DNA from: Atopobium sp034113385
GTDB lineage: Bacteria > Actinomycetota > Coriobacteriia > Coriobacteriales > Atopobiaceae
Assembly (NCBI RefSeq): GCF_034113385.1
Contig: NZ_JAXEXL010000023.1
Span: 1 to 48,152, forward strand
DNA length: 48,152 nt
Direction of reading: 5' to 3'
Shown piece by piece: positions 26,509 through 34,717 of this stretch. How positions within the stretch are numbered: position 1 is the first letter of the stretch; every line of letters begins with the position of its first letter. Under the pieces are notes generated by a model that worked only from the letters and a program-made list of their open reading frames with translations, did not search any database and was not told the DNA's origin. The position numbers and the translations under genes are program-made.

Positions 26509-27633
26509 TTAACAGGAGATACAAACAAGTTCATGGGAAGACTGAGTAAATGGCTTATACCCATCTGCGGTAACCACACCAAAATCTTCCAAACGAACGC
26601 CAAACTTACCAGGCAAATAAATACCAGGCTCAATAGTGACCACTGAACCCTCGGGAATAGGAAGGTCATACAGACGACCAAAGTTGGGCTTCTCGTGAAT
26701 CTCCAAACCAACACCGTGGCCTAATCCATGCATGAAATACTCACCATAGCCTGCATCCGTAATAACCTTAACTGCAAGGTTATGAACATCCTTGCCAATC
26801 ACACCAGGTTTTGCATACTGCGCACAGGTCTCATGTGCTAAGCGAACAATGTCATACACCTTTTTTTGTTCTTCAGAAGGTGTACCTACGCACACCGTGC
26901 GAGTCATATCAGAGTGATAGTCATGGTACCCAGCACCATAATCCATAACGATAAAATCTCCCTGCTGCACTACGGTAGAACCAGGCTGTGCATGGGGATT
27001 TGCACCGTTTGCTCCAGTTGCAATGATTGTGTCAAACGACAGGGCATCAGCACCATGCGTAAGCATATAGTTTTCTAGTTCTACACGGATATCCTGCTCC
27101 GTAAGACCGGGCTTAATATAGGTACAGATGTACTCAAAGGCAGCATCGGTAATATCTTGAGCATGCTGCATAAGCTCCAACTCTTCTGCATCCTTCACCA
27201 TGCGCAAAGAAGCAATATCTCCATGTAAGCGTGGCAGCAGACAAGCACCAGAACATTGGTGTATGCAAGCTTTAAGATCATCATAGAAGGCTAAATCACA
27301 GGTATCCTCAAGAGCAACCATACGACTGTGTGTCTGAGCAATACGTTGAGCTGCCCACATTGCAGGGTCTACCAGCTCCATATCTATAACCCAAGCGGTA
27401 TTAGTACCCATGCGCGTTATAAACGTGTTGTAGTAACGGGAATCCGTATGCAACCACTGACCAGTAGCCGTAATAAACGCCGTATGAGTAATCTCATCAT
27501 CAAACGTGCGCTCAGAGCCGGTAAGCCAACGCAAGTCCGCGTTATTTCTTAAAATGACAGCATCATAACCACGCTGAGCCATTACCTCACGCAAGCGGTC
27601 AACACGTGCTGCGCATGCCTGTGCATCTGCCAT
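26509..27633 (-). CDS. pepP: Xaa-Pro aminopeptidase (M24 family)
   Basis: A 374-residue peptidase with a creatinase-like N-terminal domain (about 1-135) and a pita-bread M24 domain. All five metal ligands are visible: the two Asp in MDYGAGYHDYHSDMTRTV, His in HGLGHGVGLEIHE, Glu in VTIEPGIYL and Glu in RLEDFGVV. It releases the N-terminal residue before proline. The ATG at 27633 with GGAAAGGA upstream is preferred over a start ten codons earlier. The pepP-efp pair is conserved widely in Gram-positives. Confidence 0.92.
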   Translation of the reverse strand: MADAQACAARVDRLREVMAQRGYDAVILRNNADLRWLTGSERTFDDEITHTAFITATGQWLHTDSRYYNTFITRMGTNTAWVIDMELVDPAMWAAQRIAQTHSRMVALEDTCDLAFYDDLKACIHQCSGACLLPRLHGDIASLRMVKDAEELELMQHAQDITDAAFEYICTYIKPGLTEQDIRVELENYMLTHGADALSFDTIIATGANGANPHAQPGSTVVQQGDFIVMDYGAGYHDYHSDMTRTVCVGTPSEEQKKVYDIVRLAHETCAQYAKPGVIGKDVHNLAVKVITDAGYGEYFMHGLGHGVGLEIHEKPNFGRLYDLPIPEGSVVTIEPGIYLPGKFGVRLEDFGVVTADGYKPFTQSSHELVCISC

Positions 27634-27704
27634 ATTTAAACATCCTTTCCGATGATATACCACTCATATACTCAATGACATACTTGATATGCTTCTTATA
27701 ATGC

Positions 27705-28832
27705 CTACTCATGCACGAGCAACTGCTTATGCAACGTACACCAGGCCTGCAAATGCTCTTGGAGTAACTCATCTGGCACTGCCGTATAGCGCACACGACC
27801 AAGTGCCAAAGGAAGAGGCAACAAAAAACGATTTGTACGCGCAAAGCATACGGACTTAAGAGCATCTATAAACTCGTGCGCTTGTACATCACAGGCAATC
27901 TGACCAATACCAAGGCTTGCGAGAAGTGCGTCTTGACTGTACATCAAATCCATATCCGCTTCTTCAAGACCAACAGCAAGACGAGCATTTACCCGTAAGC
28001 CTTCTGCAATTTTAAGGGCTCGCGGAATGCCATCAAACAAACGGTCTAACGCAGCCTCAAAGATAAAGCCATAGGAATTACCCTGACGAATTGCCAATGA
28101 AGTAGAAGCCTCAATACGACCACGGCATTTAATGGTATCAACCAACTGATCTACGATAGTCTGCTCATCGTGTTCCATAAGCTTCTGGGTTTTCTCGGCA
28201 AGACGACCAAACGCATCTGTGTTATCACAAACGGCAGTAGAAACGGCGTATACCAATGCAGTTTGAAACTGCTCCCCCTCATAAAGATTCATAAAGTTCA
28301 AATCACAAAATGCCATGCGGGGACGAGCTTTCGTAGCTATGAGCGGTGTAGAAGTTGCCGTAGTACGCAAAGCAGGAGGGGTGGTAATGCCCTGTACAGC
28401 TGCAAGAGAACTGGTGGGGATAAACGCATACTCCACTCCGCCACACCAGCTGTTTGCAAGATACGAAGCCAAACCCGCTACCTGCTCATTACCCGCAAAA
28501 ACCAATACATCATCTGCGGTAATGCCTTCATCGCTCAAAAAGATACACAATTCATGAGCAATATCTACTGTTGTTATACAGTCTTGATTGGTAATGCGTG
28601 CTTCTGCGACAGAAAAACCACCGTCTGCCAGCTGGCGGCGCAACTCTTCTGTTAAAGCATCAGAAACCTCTGTTCCGCAGATAAGCGCAGCTTTACGAGG
28701 TTTGCCCACCAAAAGGCGAAGCTCACGCCCCATGTTATAGAGGACATCGTTTCCTATGCGCATATCACAGGAACCGCCAGGCACAGTAATTGACTGACGA
28801 ATAACCGTTTGCTGAGCTTCTTCCTGACTCAT
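27705..28832 (-). CDS. 3-dehydroquinate synthase-like protein, probably catalytically inactive
   Basis: A 375-residue protein with the length and segment order of dehydroquinate synthase (AroB), placed directly after aroK. The Rossmann half (DDVLVFAG at about 107-114, then IPTSSLAAV at 138-146) aligns with the AroB pattern, but the hallmarks are gone. The GGGVVGD motif reads GNEQVAG (114-120); the PTTLLxQVDSSVGGKT region lacks the Asp-Ser-Ser and Gly-Gly-Lys; the zinc-ligand Glu of LAEVIKYG is not at 192-199; LNLGHTFGHA reads IRQGNSYGFI (248-257); and the second His motif HGE is absent near 270-279. So it keeps the fold but probably not the reaction. The ATG at 28832 overlaps the aroK stop (ATGA) with AAAGG upstream. 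Confidence 0.75.
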   Translation of the reverse strand: MSQEEAQQTVIRQSITVPGGSCDMRIGNDVLYNMGRELRLLVGKPRKAALICGTEVSDALTEELRRQLADGGFSVAEARITNQDCITTVDIAHELCIFLSDEGITADDVLVFAGNEQVAGLASYLANSWCGGVEYAFIPTSSLAAVQGITTPPALRTTATSTPLIATKARPRMAFCDLNFMNLYEGEQFQTALVYAVSTAVCDNTDAFGRLAEKTQKLMEHDEQTIVDQLVDTIKCRGRIEASTSLAIRQGNSYGFIFEAALDRLFDGIPRALKIAEGLRVNARLAVGLEEADMDLMYSQDALLASLGIGQIACDVQAHEFIDALKSVCFARTNRFLLPLPLALGRVRYTAVPDELLQEHLQAWCTLHKQLLVHE

Positions 28833-29395
28833 AGCAGGCCTTTCTCCCACAAGAGCTGCGCAGTAATTTGTGCAACCTCGTCAAATGTTTTGTTAGTAAT
28901 ACTAACCGAGTAGTCAGATACTTTTTGATACAGCGGGCGACGCCGTGCAAATAATTCTTCGGGGCTTGAACACAAATCCAAATCTGGCCTGCGATCAGTA
29001 CGCTGTATCTGCTTAAGTGAGTCAGACAGCTCGCCTTCCAAATACACAATAGTGCCCATTTCATGCATAAGTTGGCAGTTAAGCTCACTTTCTACAATAC
29101 CGCCACCGCAACTTACCAGGAGACTTTTTTGCGACTGTAAACTTTGAAGTGCGCTGGTTTCTGCCACGCGCATGGCTTGCTCACCGCCATCTGCATATAT
29201 TTGTGCTAATGAGCAGTGATACATGCGCTCAACAATACGATCTGTATCGGTAAAAGGACGACCAAACAAATGGCCTATGTTGCGCGCCAACGTGGACTTG
29301 CCAGCACCGAGGAACCCCACAAAGAAGACGTGGTCACACCCCTCATGTACAACATATCCGTGTTCCAGCTTTTGCACAACACTCCTCGCAGACAT
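28829..29395 (-). CDS. aroK: Shikimate kinase
   Basis: This 188-residue kinase phosphorylates shikimate at the 3-OH with ATP. All motifs are intact: Walker A GFLGAGKST (27-35), DTD at 50-52, Arg76 in AMRVAET, CGGG at 96-99, the RRPD segment at 135-138 and RRPLYQKVSDY. An N-terminal extension of about 20 residues precedes the core. The ATG at 29395 has no clear ribosome site. A GTG six codons later (29377) has AGGAG four bases before it and may be the real start. A 110-base AT-rich gap upstream could hold a promoter. Confidence 0.9.
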   Translation of the reverse strand: MSARSVVQKLEHGYVVHEGCDHVFFVGFLGAGKSTLARNIGHLFGRPFTDTDRIVERMYHCSLAQIYADGGEQAMRVAETSALQSLQSQKSLLVSCGGGIVESELNCQLMHEMGTIVYLEGELSDSLKQIQRTDRRPDLDLCSSPEELFARRRPLYQKVSDYSVSITNKTFDEVAQITAQLLWEKGLL

Positions 29396-29505
29396 AGCAT
29401 ATGGCGCATCTAAGCGTTACGAATACTTCACTCATACCGTTTATACAAGTCTTTAATTTTTAGATTTTATCATCCTATGGCAGGTCACGGCAGTACGTAA
29501 TCGTC

Positions 29506-29919
29506 CTACATAAACCGACACACCACCCCAGTAAGCACAAAACCTGCTGTAAGCCAAGGCACAAGCGCTATGGTTTTTTGTTTGGCAATAATCCCAAACA
29601 ACGCTGCAAACGCGCAACCTATGCCAACACCGAATATCACAGCAGGTCCCAGCCATAGGCTCCAAGCTGCTATAAACTTAATATCACCCATACCAATAGC
29701 CATGCGCCCGCTTACCCTACGAAACAGCAGCTCCCCCACTACCATAAGCAAACATATCGCTACCGAGAAGCCCGTATAGTACACAAGTGTTTGTGGTGCA
29801 TGCATACAGCGCCAGCCTGCTCCTAAAAGAGCAAGCGCTAACGAAGCTGCATTTGCAATGGAGCGCGTTCTTATATCCTGAACCGAAGCCGCCAACGATA
29901 TAAGAAAAGCCACCATCAC
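29506..29919 (-). CDS. Minimal A24 family prepilin peptidase
   Basis: A 137-residue polytopic protein with about four membrane helices. Both aspartates of the A24 aspartyl protease family are visible: Asp in the VQDIRTRSIAN motif after helix 1 and the GMGD motif (AIGMGDIKF) after the next helices. It lacks the N-terminal methylase region of full-length PilD. Members cleave leader peptides of type IV or Flp/Tad pilins, but no pilin or assembly genes are here. Its GTG overlaps the yqeG stop (GTGA). Confidence 0.83.
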   Translation of the reverse strand: MMVAFLISLAASVQDIRTRSIANAASLALALLGAGWRCMHAPQTLVYYTGFSVAICLLMVVGELLFRRVSGRMAIGMGDIKFIAAWSLWLGPAVIFGVGIGCAFAALFGIIAKQKTIALVPWLTAGFVLTGVVCRFM

Positions 29920-30428
29920 AGTTGCAGATCGTCTCCTTCAAATCTAATACTGCGTAGGACTCTATGTTCCACCCTGCGTAACAACTTGGTATAGAACAAA
30001 TCGGTGACTGACTGCGGTCTAACAAGAATGGTGGCAATGCCTGCTAAATTGCCTGCAAGCACATCAGTAAACACTTGATCACCAATTAACACCGCTTGGC
30101 TGCGTTGCACGCCCATACGTTTAAGAGCGGCCCATACCGCAAAAGGCGCCGGCTTCATAGCGTGATCTATCTTAGACACCGCAAGCTGGCGCGCTGTTGT
30201 CTCTACTTCAGTTGCAAAAAAATTATTAGACACCAAACAGATTTGCAGACCTGCCTGTTTTGCTCGCTCAACCCATGCGACAACGTCCTGCGGTAGACGC
30301 TTTGTATCTTTTGGTACGCAGGTATTGTCGCGATCAAGCAATACACAGCGCACGCCCGTGCATACAAGCTCATCTATATCTACCAGCGGCAACGATGCCA
30401 CATATTTTGATGCCTGTAGCAAAGCCAT
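29916..30428 (-). CDS. yqeG: YqeG family HAD-IIIA phosphatase
   Basis: A 170-residue HAD-superfamily protein. Motif I is LLDRDNTCVP (usual LDLDNTL), motif II is LVSNN, motif III Lys is in HAMKPAPFA and motif IV is LIGDQVFTDVLAGN. The family, including B. subtilis YqeG, has an unproven substrate (a phosphatidylglycerophosphatase role is known for the related Gep4/PTPMT-like branch). The ATG at 30428 gives the family-like start MALLQASKYVASL; a GTG three codons earlier is possible. Confidence 0.88.
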   Translation of the reverse strand: MALLQASKYVASLPLVDIDELVCTGVRCVLLDRDNTCVPKDTKRLPQDVVAWVERAKQAGLQICLVSNNFFATEVETTARQLAVSKIDHAMKPAPFAVWAALKRMGVQRSQAVLIGDQVFTDVLAGNLAGIATILVRPQSVTDLFYTKLLRRVEHRVLRSIRFEGDDLQL

Positions 30429-30455
30429 AGTTATCACTACACCGCAAACACAACG

Positions 30456-31634
30456 CTACGATTGAGCCTTTTTAGCTGCCTCAATTACCTGCTGATGCTC
30501 TTCATACGTCTTAGAGAAACTATGATTGGAATAGCTGCCGTTTTCTACAATAAAGAAATACAGGTAGTCCGTCTTTGCAGGCTCCATTGCAGCCTTAAGC
30601 GAGGCAATGCTCGGCGTACAAATGGGAGTTGGCGTCAAACCCTTATTAAGGTATGTATTGTAGGGACTTTGCGTTTTAAGGTCATCTGCGGTAACCTCTC
30701 GGTCCAACACATATCCCATGGTTGCATCTGACTGAAGTGCCATCCCCTGCTTAAGACGGTTATAAAAAACAGAAGAGACAAGCGGACGATCATCTTGCGT
30801 CACTGCTTCGCGCTCAATAATGGAAGCCAACGTTAAAATCTGATAGTCACTCATAGTGATGCCATAGGTGCTTTGAATGTTGGCGCGAGCAGACTCAAAA
30901 TCAAGGCTGCCATGCTCTGCTTTGTATTGGTTAAGCAAAGCGCGAATAACACTATCGGCACTTATTTCCTTACCGCTAAAGTCATAGGTCTTGGGGCACA
31001 TAAAGCCCTCAAGCGAATCATCGGCTACCCCTTGCAAGAAAGGAAACTCGTTTACATAGTTAGAGGCCTTTGCCTGAGCGAGAAAATCATCAGCCTTAAT
31101 GCCTAAGGATTTCTCTACCAAAGCAGCAGTTTTCTTAAGCGTCAGGCCTTCGGGAATTGAAAGCTTATTTGCTGTTGTATTAGGGCCCTTTACCAGCTGC
31201 TGAACAACAGCCTCTACAGACATGCCCGTTGTAAACGAATACGTGCCCGGCTTAAGATTGGAATCTGCCTTTTTAAGCGTCAGTTCCTTTAAAAAGTCTT
31301 CGCTGCTTGTTATGACACCAGCATCTAATAAAGACTTGGCAACTGCCTGAGCACCAGAACCTTCTGCAATACTTACGGTAACTTCCTTACCAGTAGCTAC
31401 CGCAGAGCCACCATTTTGCTTTGCACTTACACAGCCATGAATAACAAAACCAGCAATCACCACCGCTATCAAGGCAAGAGCAAAAGCAATGATTTTTATC
31501 GGAGGACCAGAAGGGGTACGGGGGCTGGACTGCCTATACGAACGAGGCCCTTGCACGCGTGTCGTTTGCGCACCAGCAAAATGTGCACCGCGCGAAGCCT
31601 GTTGAGACACGTTTGATCTTTGAGGGGTAGCCAT
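30456..31634 (-). CDS. mltG: Endolytic murein transglycosylase MltG
   Basis: This 392-residue YceG/MltG family protein has a cytoplasmic Ser/Arg/Gln-rich start, one membrane helix at about 46-66, a LysM-like subdomain (EVTVSIAEGSGAQAVAKSL), and a catalytic domain with the glutamate in LASIIEREAV. FYNRLKQGMALQSDATMGY and SPYNTYLNKGLTPTPICTPSIA follow as expected. MltG cuts nascent glycan strands near the membrane. The ATG at 31634 has AAAGGAG and is preferred over an upstream extension that overlaps ruvX out of frame. Confidence 0.93.
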   Translation of the reverse strand: MATPQRSNVSQQASRGAHFAGAQTTRVQGPRSYRQSSPRTPSGPPIKIIAFALALIAVVIAGFVIHGCVSAKQNGGSAVATGKEVTVSIAEGSGAQAVAKSLLDAGVITSSEDFLKELTLKKADSNLKPGTYSFTTGMSVEAVVQQLVKGPNTTANKLSIPEGLTLKKTAALVEKSLGIKADDFLAQAKASNYVNEFPFLQGVADDSLEGFMCPKTYDFSGKEISADSVIRALLNQYKAEHGSLDFESARANIQSTYGITMSDYQILTLASIIEREAVTQDDRPLVSSVFYNRLKQGMALQSDATMGYVLDREVTADDLKTQSPYNTYLNKGLTPTPICTPSIASLKAAMEPAKTDYLYFFIVENGSYSNHSFSKTYEEHQQVIEAAKKAQS

Positions 31635-31645
31635 GAGCTTCTCCT

Positions 31646-32065
31646 TTAATGCTTTGCAGATTGAGCATCGAGCCACGATTGCAAAAAGAGCGAAGCAGCA
31701 ACCATGTCTACCTTGCCACGCATGTCTTTCTCGGAAAGCCCTTTTTCACGCAAGATACGCTTGGCCTCACTGGACGATAAGCGCTCGTCAGCAAACTCAA
31801 GAGGCAAGCCACATGCCTTTGCAATCTGTTGAGCCTGATCCATCACGCGCTGCGCCTGTGGACCATCCTCGCCGGTCATAGTCTTAGGGCGACCACATAC
31901 CAATACATCTGGTTCATAGTCTTCCAAAATATAGCGAAAAGAGCGCGCGCCCAACAGCACTTCCTGAGCAGGCAGTACCTTAACGGGCGACGCGACGGTC
32001 CCTGTGGCATCGGAAACAGCAATACCTATACGGACCTCTCCAATATCAAGGGCAAGTGCACGCAC
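31646..32065 (-). CDS. ruvX: Putative pre-16S rRNA nuclease/Holliday junction resolvase (YqgF, RuvX)
   Basis: This 139-residue RNase H-fold protein starts ALALDIGEVRIGIAVSD, with the catalytic Asp, and contains VCGRPKTMTGEDG, FADERLSSSEA and the final Asp in KVDMVAASLFLQ. YqgF matures the 16S rRNA 5' end in E. coli; a resolvase role is also reported for homologues. It starts with GTG right after the alaS stop (TAAGTG). alaS-ruvX-mltG is a conserved order. Confidence 0.93.
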   Translation of the reverse strand: MRALALDIGEVRIGIAVSDATGTVASPVKVLPAQEVLLGARSFRYILEDYEPDVLVCGRPKTMTGEDGPQAQRVMDQAQQIAKACGLPLEFADERLSSSEAKRILREKGLSEKDMRGKVDMVAASLFLQSWLDAQSAKH

Positions 32066-34717
32066 TTATGCACCAATCATCTGGCGTGCAGCTGCTAAAG
32101 CATCATCAATACCAGCAACATCTTTACCGCCAGCCTGAGCCATGTTAGGACGACCGCCACCACGGCCACCAAGTTTTTGAGCCAAGACGCGCACAATATC
32201 ACCAGCAGCAAAGCCTGCCGCAACAGCAGCATCCGTACCTGCGGCAAGAAGACCAACCTGACCCTCAGGCGTGACTGAGGCTAAGACGCAAGCAATAGGC
32301 TTACCATGAGCGCCGTCACGGATACCATCCCAAACGCCACGAAGCTCCTTAGCAGAAACACCATCAAGCTTGACGAGTGCACAGCTATAGCCACCTGCAT
32401 CCACCGCATGCTTCAGGGCATCACTTACCACATCAGACGCAGCACCACTCATAAGCTCACTTACGCGCTTCTTGGTATCACGAAGCTCTTGCTGCAACTG
32501 AGCTATGCGAGACCTAAGCTCAAGCGGACGACATTTGAGCTCAGACGCAAGTTCTGCAAGCTCAAGAAGGTGCTCGTCCACATACTCAAGAGCGCCAGCA
32601 CTGGTAACAGCCTCAATACGACGGGCATTGGAACCAACAGAACCCTCGGAAACAATCTTAAAGAAGCCAAGGTCAGCCGTATTGCGTGCGTGTGTACCAC
32701 CACAAAGCTCACGTGAGAAGGGCTTCTCGGAAGCGCCCGTAGAGACAACACGTACCGTATCGCCGTACTTCTCGCCAAAAAGCGCCACGGCACCCGAGGC
32801 CTTTGCCTCATCCAAGCTCATTACGTTGGTAACCATAGGCTCAGCGGCAAAGATTTCTGCATTGATAAGGCCTTCAATACGTGCAATTTCATCGGCGGTA
32901 AGGGCCTCAAAATGAGTAAAGTCAAAACGCAAACGATCAGGAGTTACTAAAGAACCAGCTTGGCTTACATGCTCTCCCAGCACCAGCTTAAGAGCAGCAT
33001 CCAACAAATGGGTTGCAGTATGGTTGCGGCGAATAAGCTCGCGACGATTATGGTCAATCGTTGCAGTAACGGTAGCACCAACACCAACTGTACCCTCGCG
33101 GACAATACCTACATGGGCGATAAGACCATCACCACGGCTCTTGGTATCGCATACCTCAATGCTGAGGGCAGGACCAGCAATAATGCCAGTATCCCCCACC
33201 TGGCCACCCATCTCTGCATAAAATGGCGTGGCATCCAAAACAACCTCTACCTGGCTGTCTACGGGAGCCGACTCAACAATCTGGCCATCAATAACTAAGG
33301 CAACAACCTTAGCATTCTCTACCACATCAGAGGTATAGCCCTCAAAACGCGTAGCCTTGTGCTCATCAGAAAGAGCAACCCATACATTGTTTGCCTGACC
33401 CCAGGCATCACGATGGGCACCTGCACGAGCGCGATTACGCTGAGCAGCCATTTCCTTGTCAAAGGTATCCATGTCTACGGAGTGACCTGCATTCTCGGCA
33501 ATTTCACGCGTTAAATCAATGGGGAAACCATAGGTATCATGTAGCTTAAAGGCCACCTTACCAGGAAGCACAGCGCCCTCAGCCAAAGACGCCAACTCAG
33601 CAGTGAGGCTTTTCTCGCCCGCATCCAACGTAGCAGAGAAACGCTCTTCCTCCGCAGCAATAATGCCCTCGATAAGCGCCTGGTTGTCGATAAGAGCAGT
33701 GTAGACATCACCTAACAGCGCCTGTACCTCATGGAAGTACGTGTTAAGAAAAGCGTCCTTAATACCCATCAAACGACCGTGATAGACAGCGCGACGCAAC
33801 AAACGACGCAAAACATAGCCCCTACCTTCATTGGAAGGAAGAATGCCGTCACCAATCATAAAAGATACGGCACGAGCGTGGTCTGCCAAGATGCGCAAAG
33901 ACTTATCTACTGCCTCAGAGCTGTGATATGTAACGCCAGCAAGCTTCTCGCCTACATGGATGAGAGAGCGCAATACATCACCCTCATAGTTGGAGCCCTC
34001 ATGCTGCATAATGGCAGCAATACGCTCCAAACCCATGCCAGTATCGATGTTGCGGTGAGGTAAATCGGGCATAGAACCGTCTTCCTGGCGGTCATACTGC
34101 GTAAAGACGAGGTTCCAAAACTCAAGGTAGCGGTCACCATCATCGCCGGGTTTCTCGCCCTCAAACTCAGGGCCTTGGTCAAAATAAATCTCGGAGCAAG
34201 GACCACAAGGACCGGTGGGACCAGCAGCCCAGAAGTTATCCTCTTCACCCAAACGAGAGATGTGGTCGTACGCTACGCCTTGCTCATGCCACAGCTCAAT
34301 GGCCTCATCATCATCCTCAAAGACGGTCATATACAGACGGTCCTTAGGAAGACCAAGGTGCTCAGGGCTTGTAATAAACTCATACGCCCAAGCAATAGCA
34401 TCTGCCTTAGAGTAACCGCCAAAAGAAAAGTTGCCTAACATCTCAAAGAACGAGAGGTGACGGGCATCGCCGATATTGTCAATATCGTTAGTACGCAGGC
34501 ATTTCTGGCAAGACGTTGCGCCAATCTCTCGCATGGTCTTGGTGCCTTGGTAATACTCTTTAAACTGGTTCATACCAGCATTTGCCAACAGCAAAGAAGG
34601 ATCGTCAGGAATAAGCGATGAGCTGGGGTACAGCTTGCAGCCTTTAGCCTCAAAGAAGCGTAGGTAATGCTCACGAATCTCTGCGGTGGTCATTGTCTTG
34701 TAATCAGACATTGTCAT
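32066..34717 (-). CDS. alaS: Alanine--tRNA ligase
   Basis: This 883-residue class II synthetase has full domain content. The catalytic core runs from EIREHYLRFFEAKGC through SLLLANAGMNQFK and NSEGRGYVLRRLLRRA-like NEGRGYVLRRLLRRA. The editing domain has the zinc ligands in NHTATHLLDAAL and CGGTHARNTADLG. A C-Ala/DHHA1 oligomerisation domain ends with the Gly-rich GGRGGGRPNMAQAGG. Length matches bacterial AlaRS. GAGGAG precedes the ATG, and its first 14 bases overlap the end of the AI-2E permease gene. Confidence 0.97.
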   Translation of the reverse strand: MTMSDYKTMTTAEIREHYLRFFEAKGCKLYPSSSLIPDDPSLLLANAGMNQFKEYYQGTKTMREIGATSCQKCLRTNDIDNIGDARHLSFFEMLGNFSFGGYSKADAIAWAYEFITSPEHLGLPKDRLYMTVFEDDDEAIELWHEQGVAYDHISRLGEEDNFWAAGPTGPCGPCSEIYFDQGPEFEGEKPGDDGDRYLEFWNLVFTQYDRQEDGSMPDLPHRNIDTGMGLERIAAIMQHEGSNYEGDVLRSLIHVGEKLAGVTYHSSEAVDKSLRILADHARAVSFMIGDGILPSNEGRGYVLRRLLRRAVYHGRLMGIKDAFLNTYFHEVQALLGDVYTALIDNQALIEGIIAAEEERFSATLDAGEKSLTAELASLAEGAVLPGKVAFKLHDTYGFPIDLTREIAENAGHSVDMDTFDKEMAAQRNRARAGAHRDAWGQANNVWVALSDEHKATRFEGYTSDVVENAKVVALVIDGQIVESAPVDSQVEVVLDATPFYAEMGGQVGDTGIIAGPALSIEVCDTKSRGDGLIAHVGIVREGTVGVGATVTATIDHNRRELIRRNHTATHLLDAALKLVLGEHVSQAGSLVTPDRLRFDFTHFEALTADEIARIEGLINAEIFAAEPMVTNVMSLDEAKASGAVALFGEKYGDTVRVVSTGASEKPFSRELCGGTHARNTADLGFFKIVSEGSVGSNARRIEAVTSAGALEYVDEHLLELAELASELKCRPLELRSRIAQLQQELRDTKKRVSELMSGAASDVVSDALKHAVDAGGYSCALVKLDGVSAKELRGVWDGIRDGAHGKPIACVLASVTPEGQVGLLAAGTDAAVAAGFAAGDIVRVLAQKLGGRGGGRPNMAQAGGKDVAGIDDALAAARQMIGA

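Noticed and set aside
32306..32915. Plus-strand frames of over 100 codons opposite alaS
   Set aside because: They are shadows of alaS codon bias; alaS itself is full length with all motifs.
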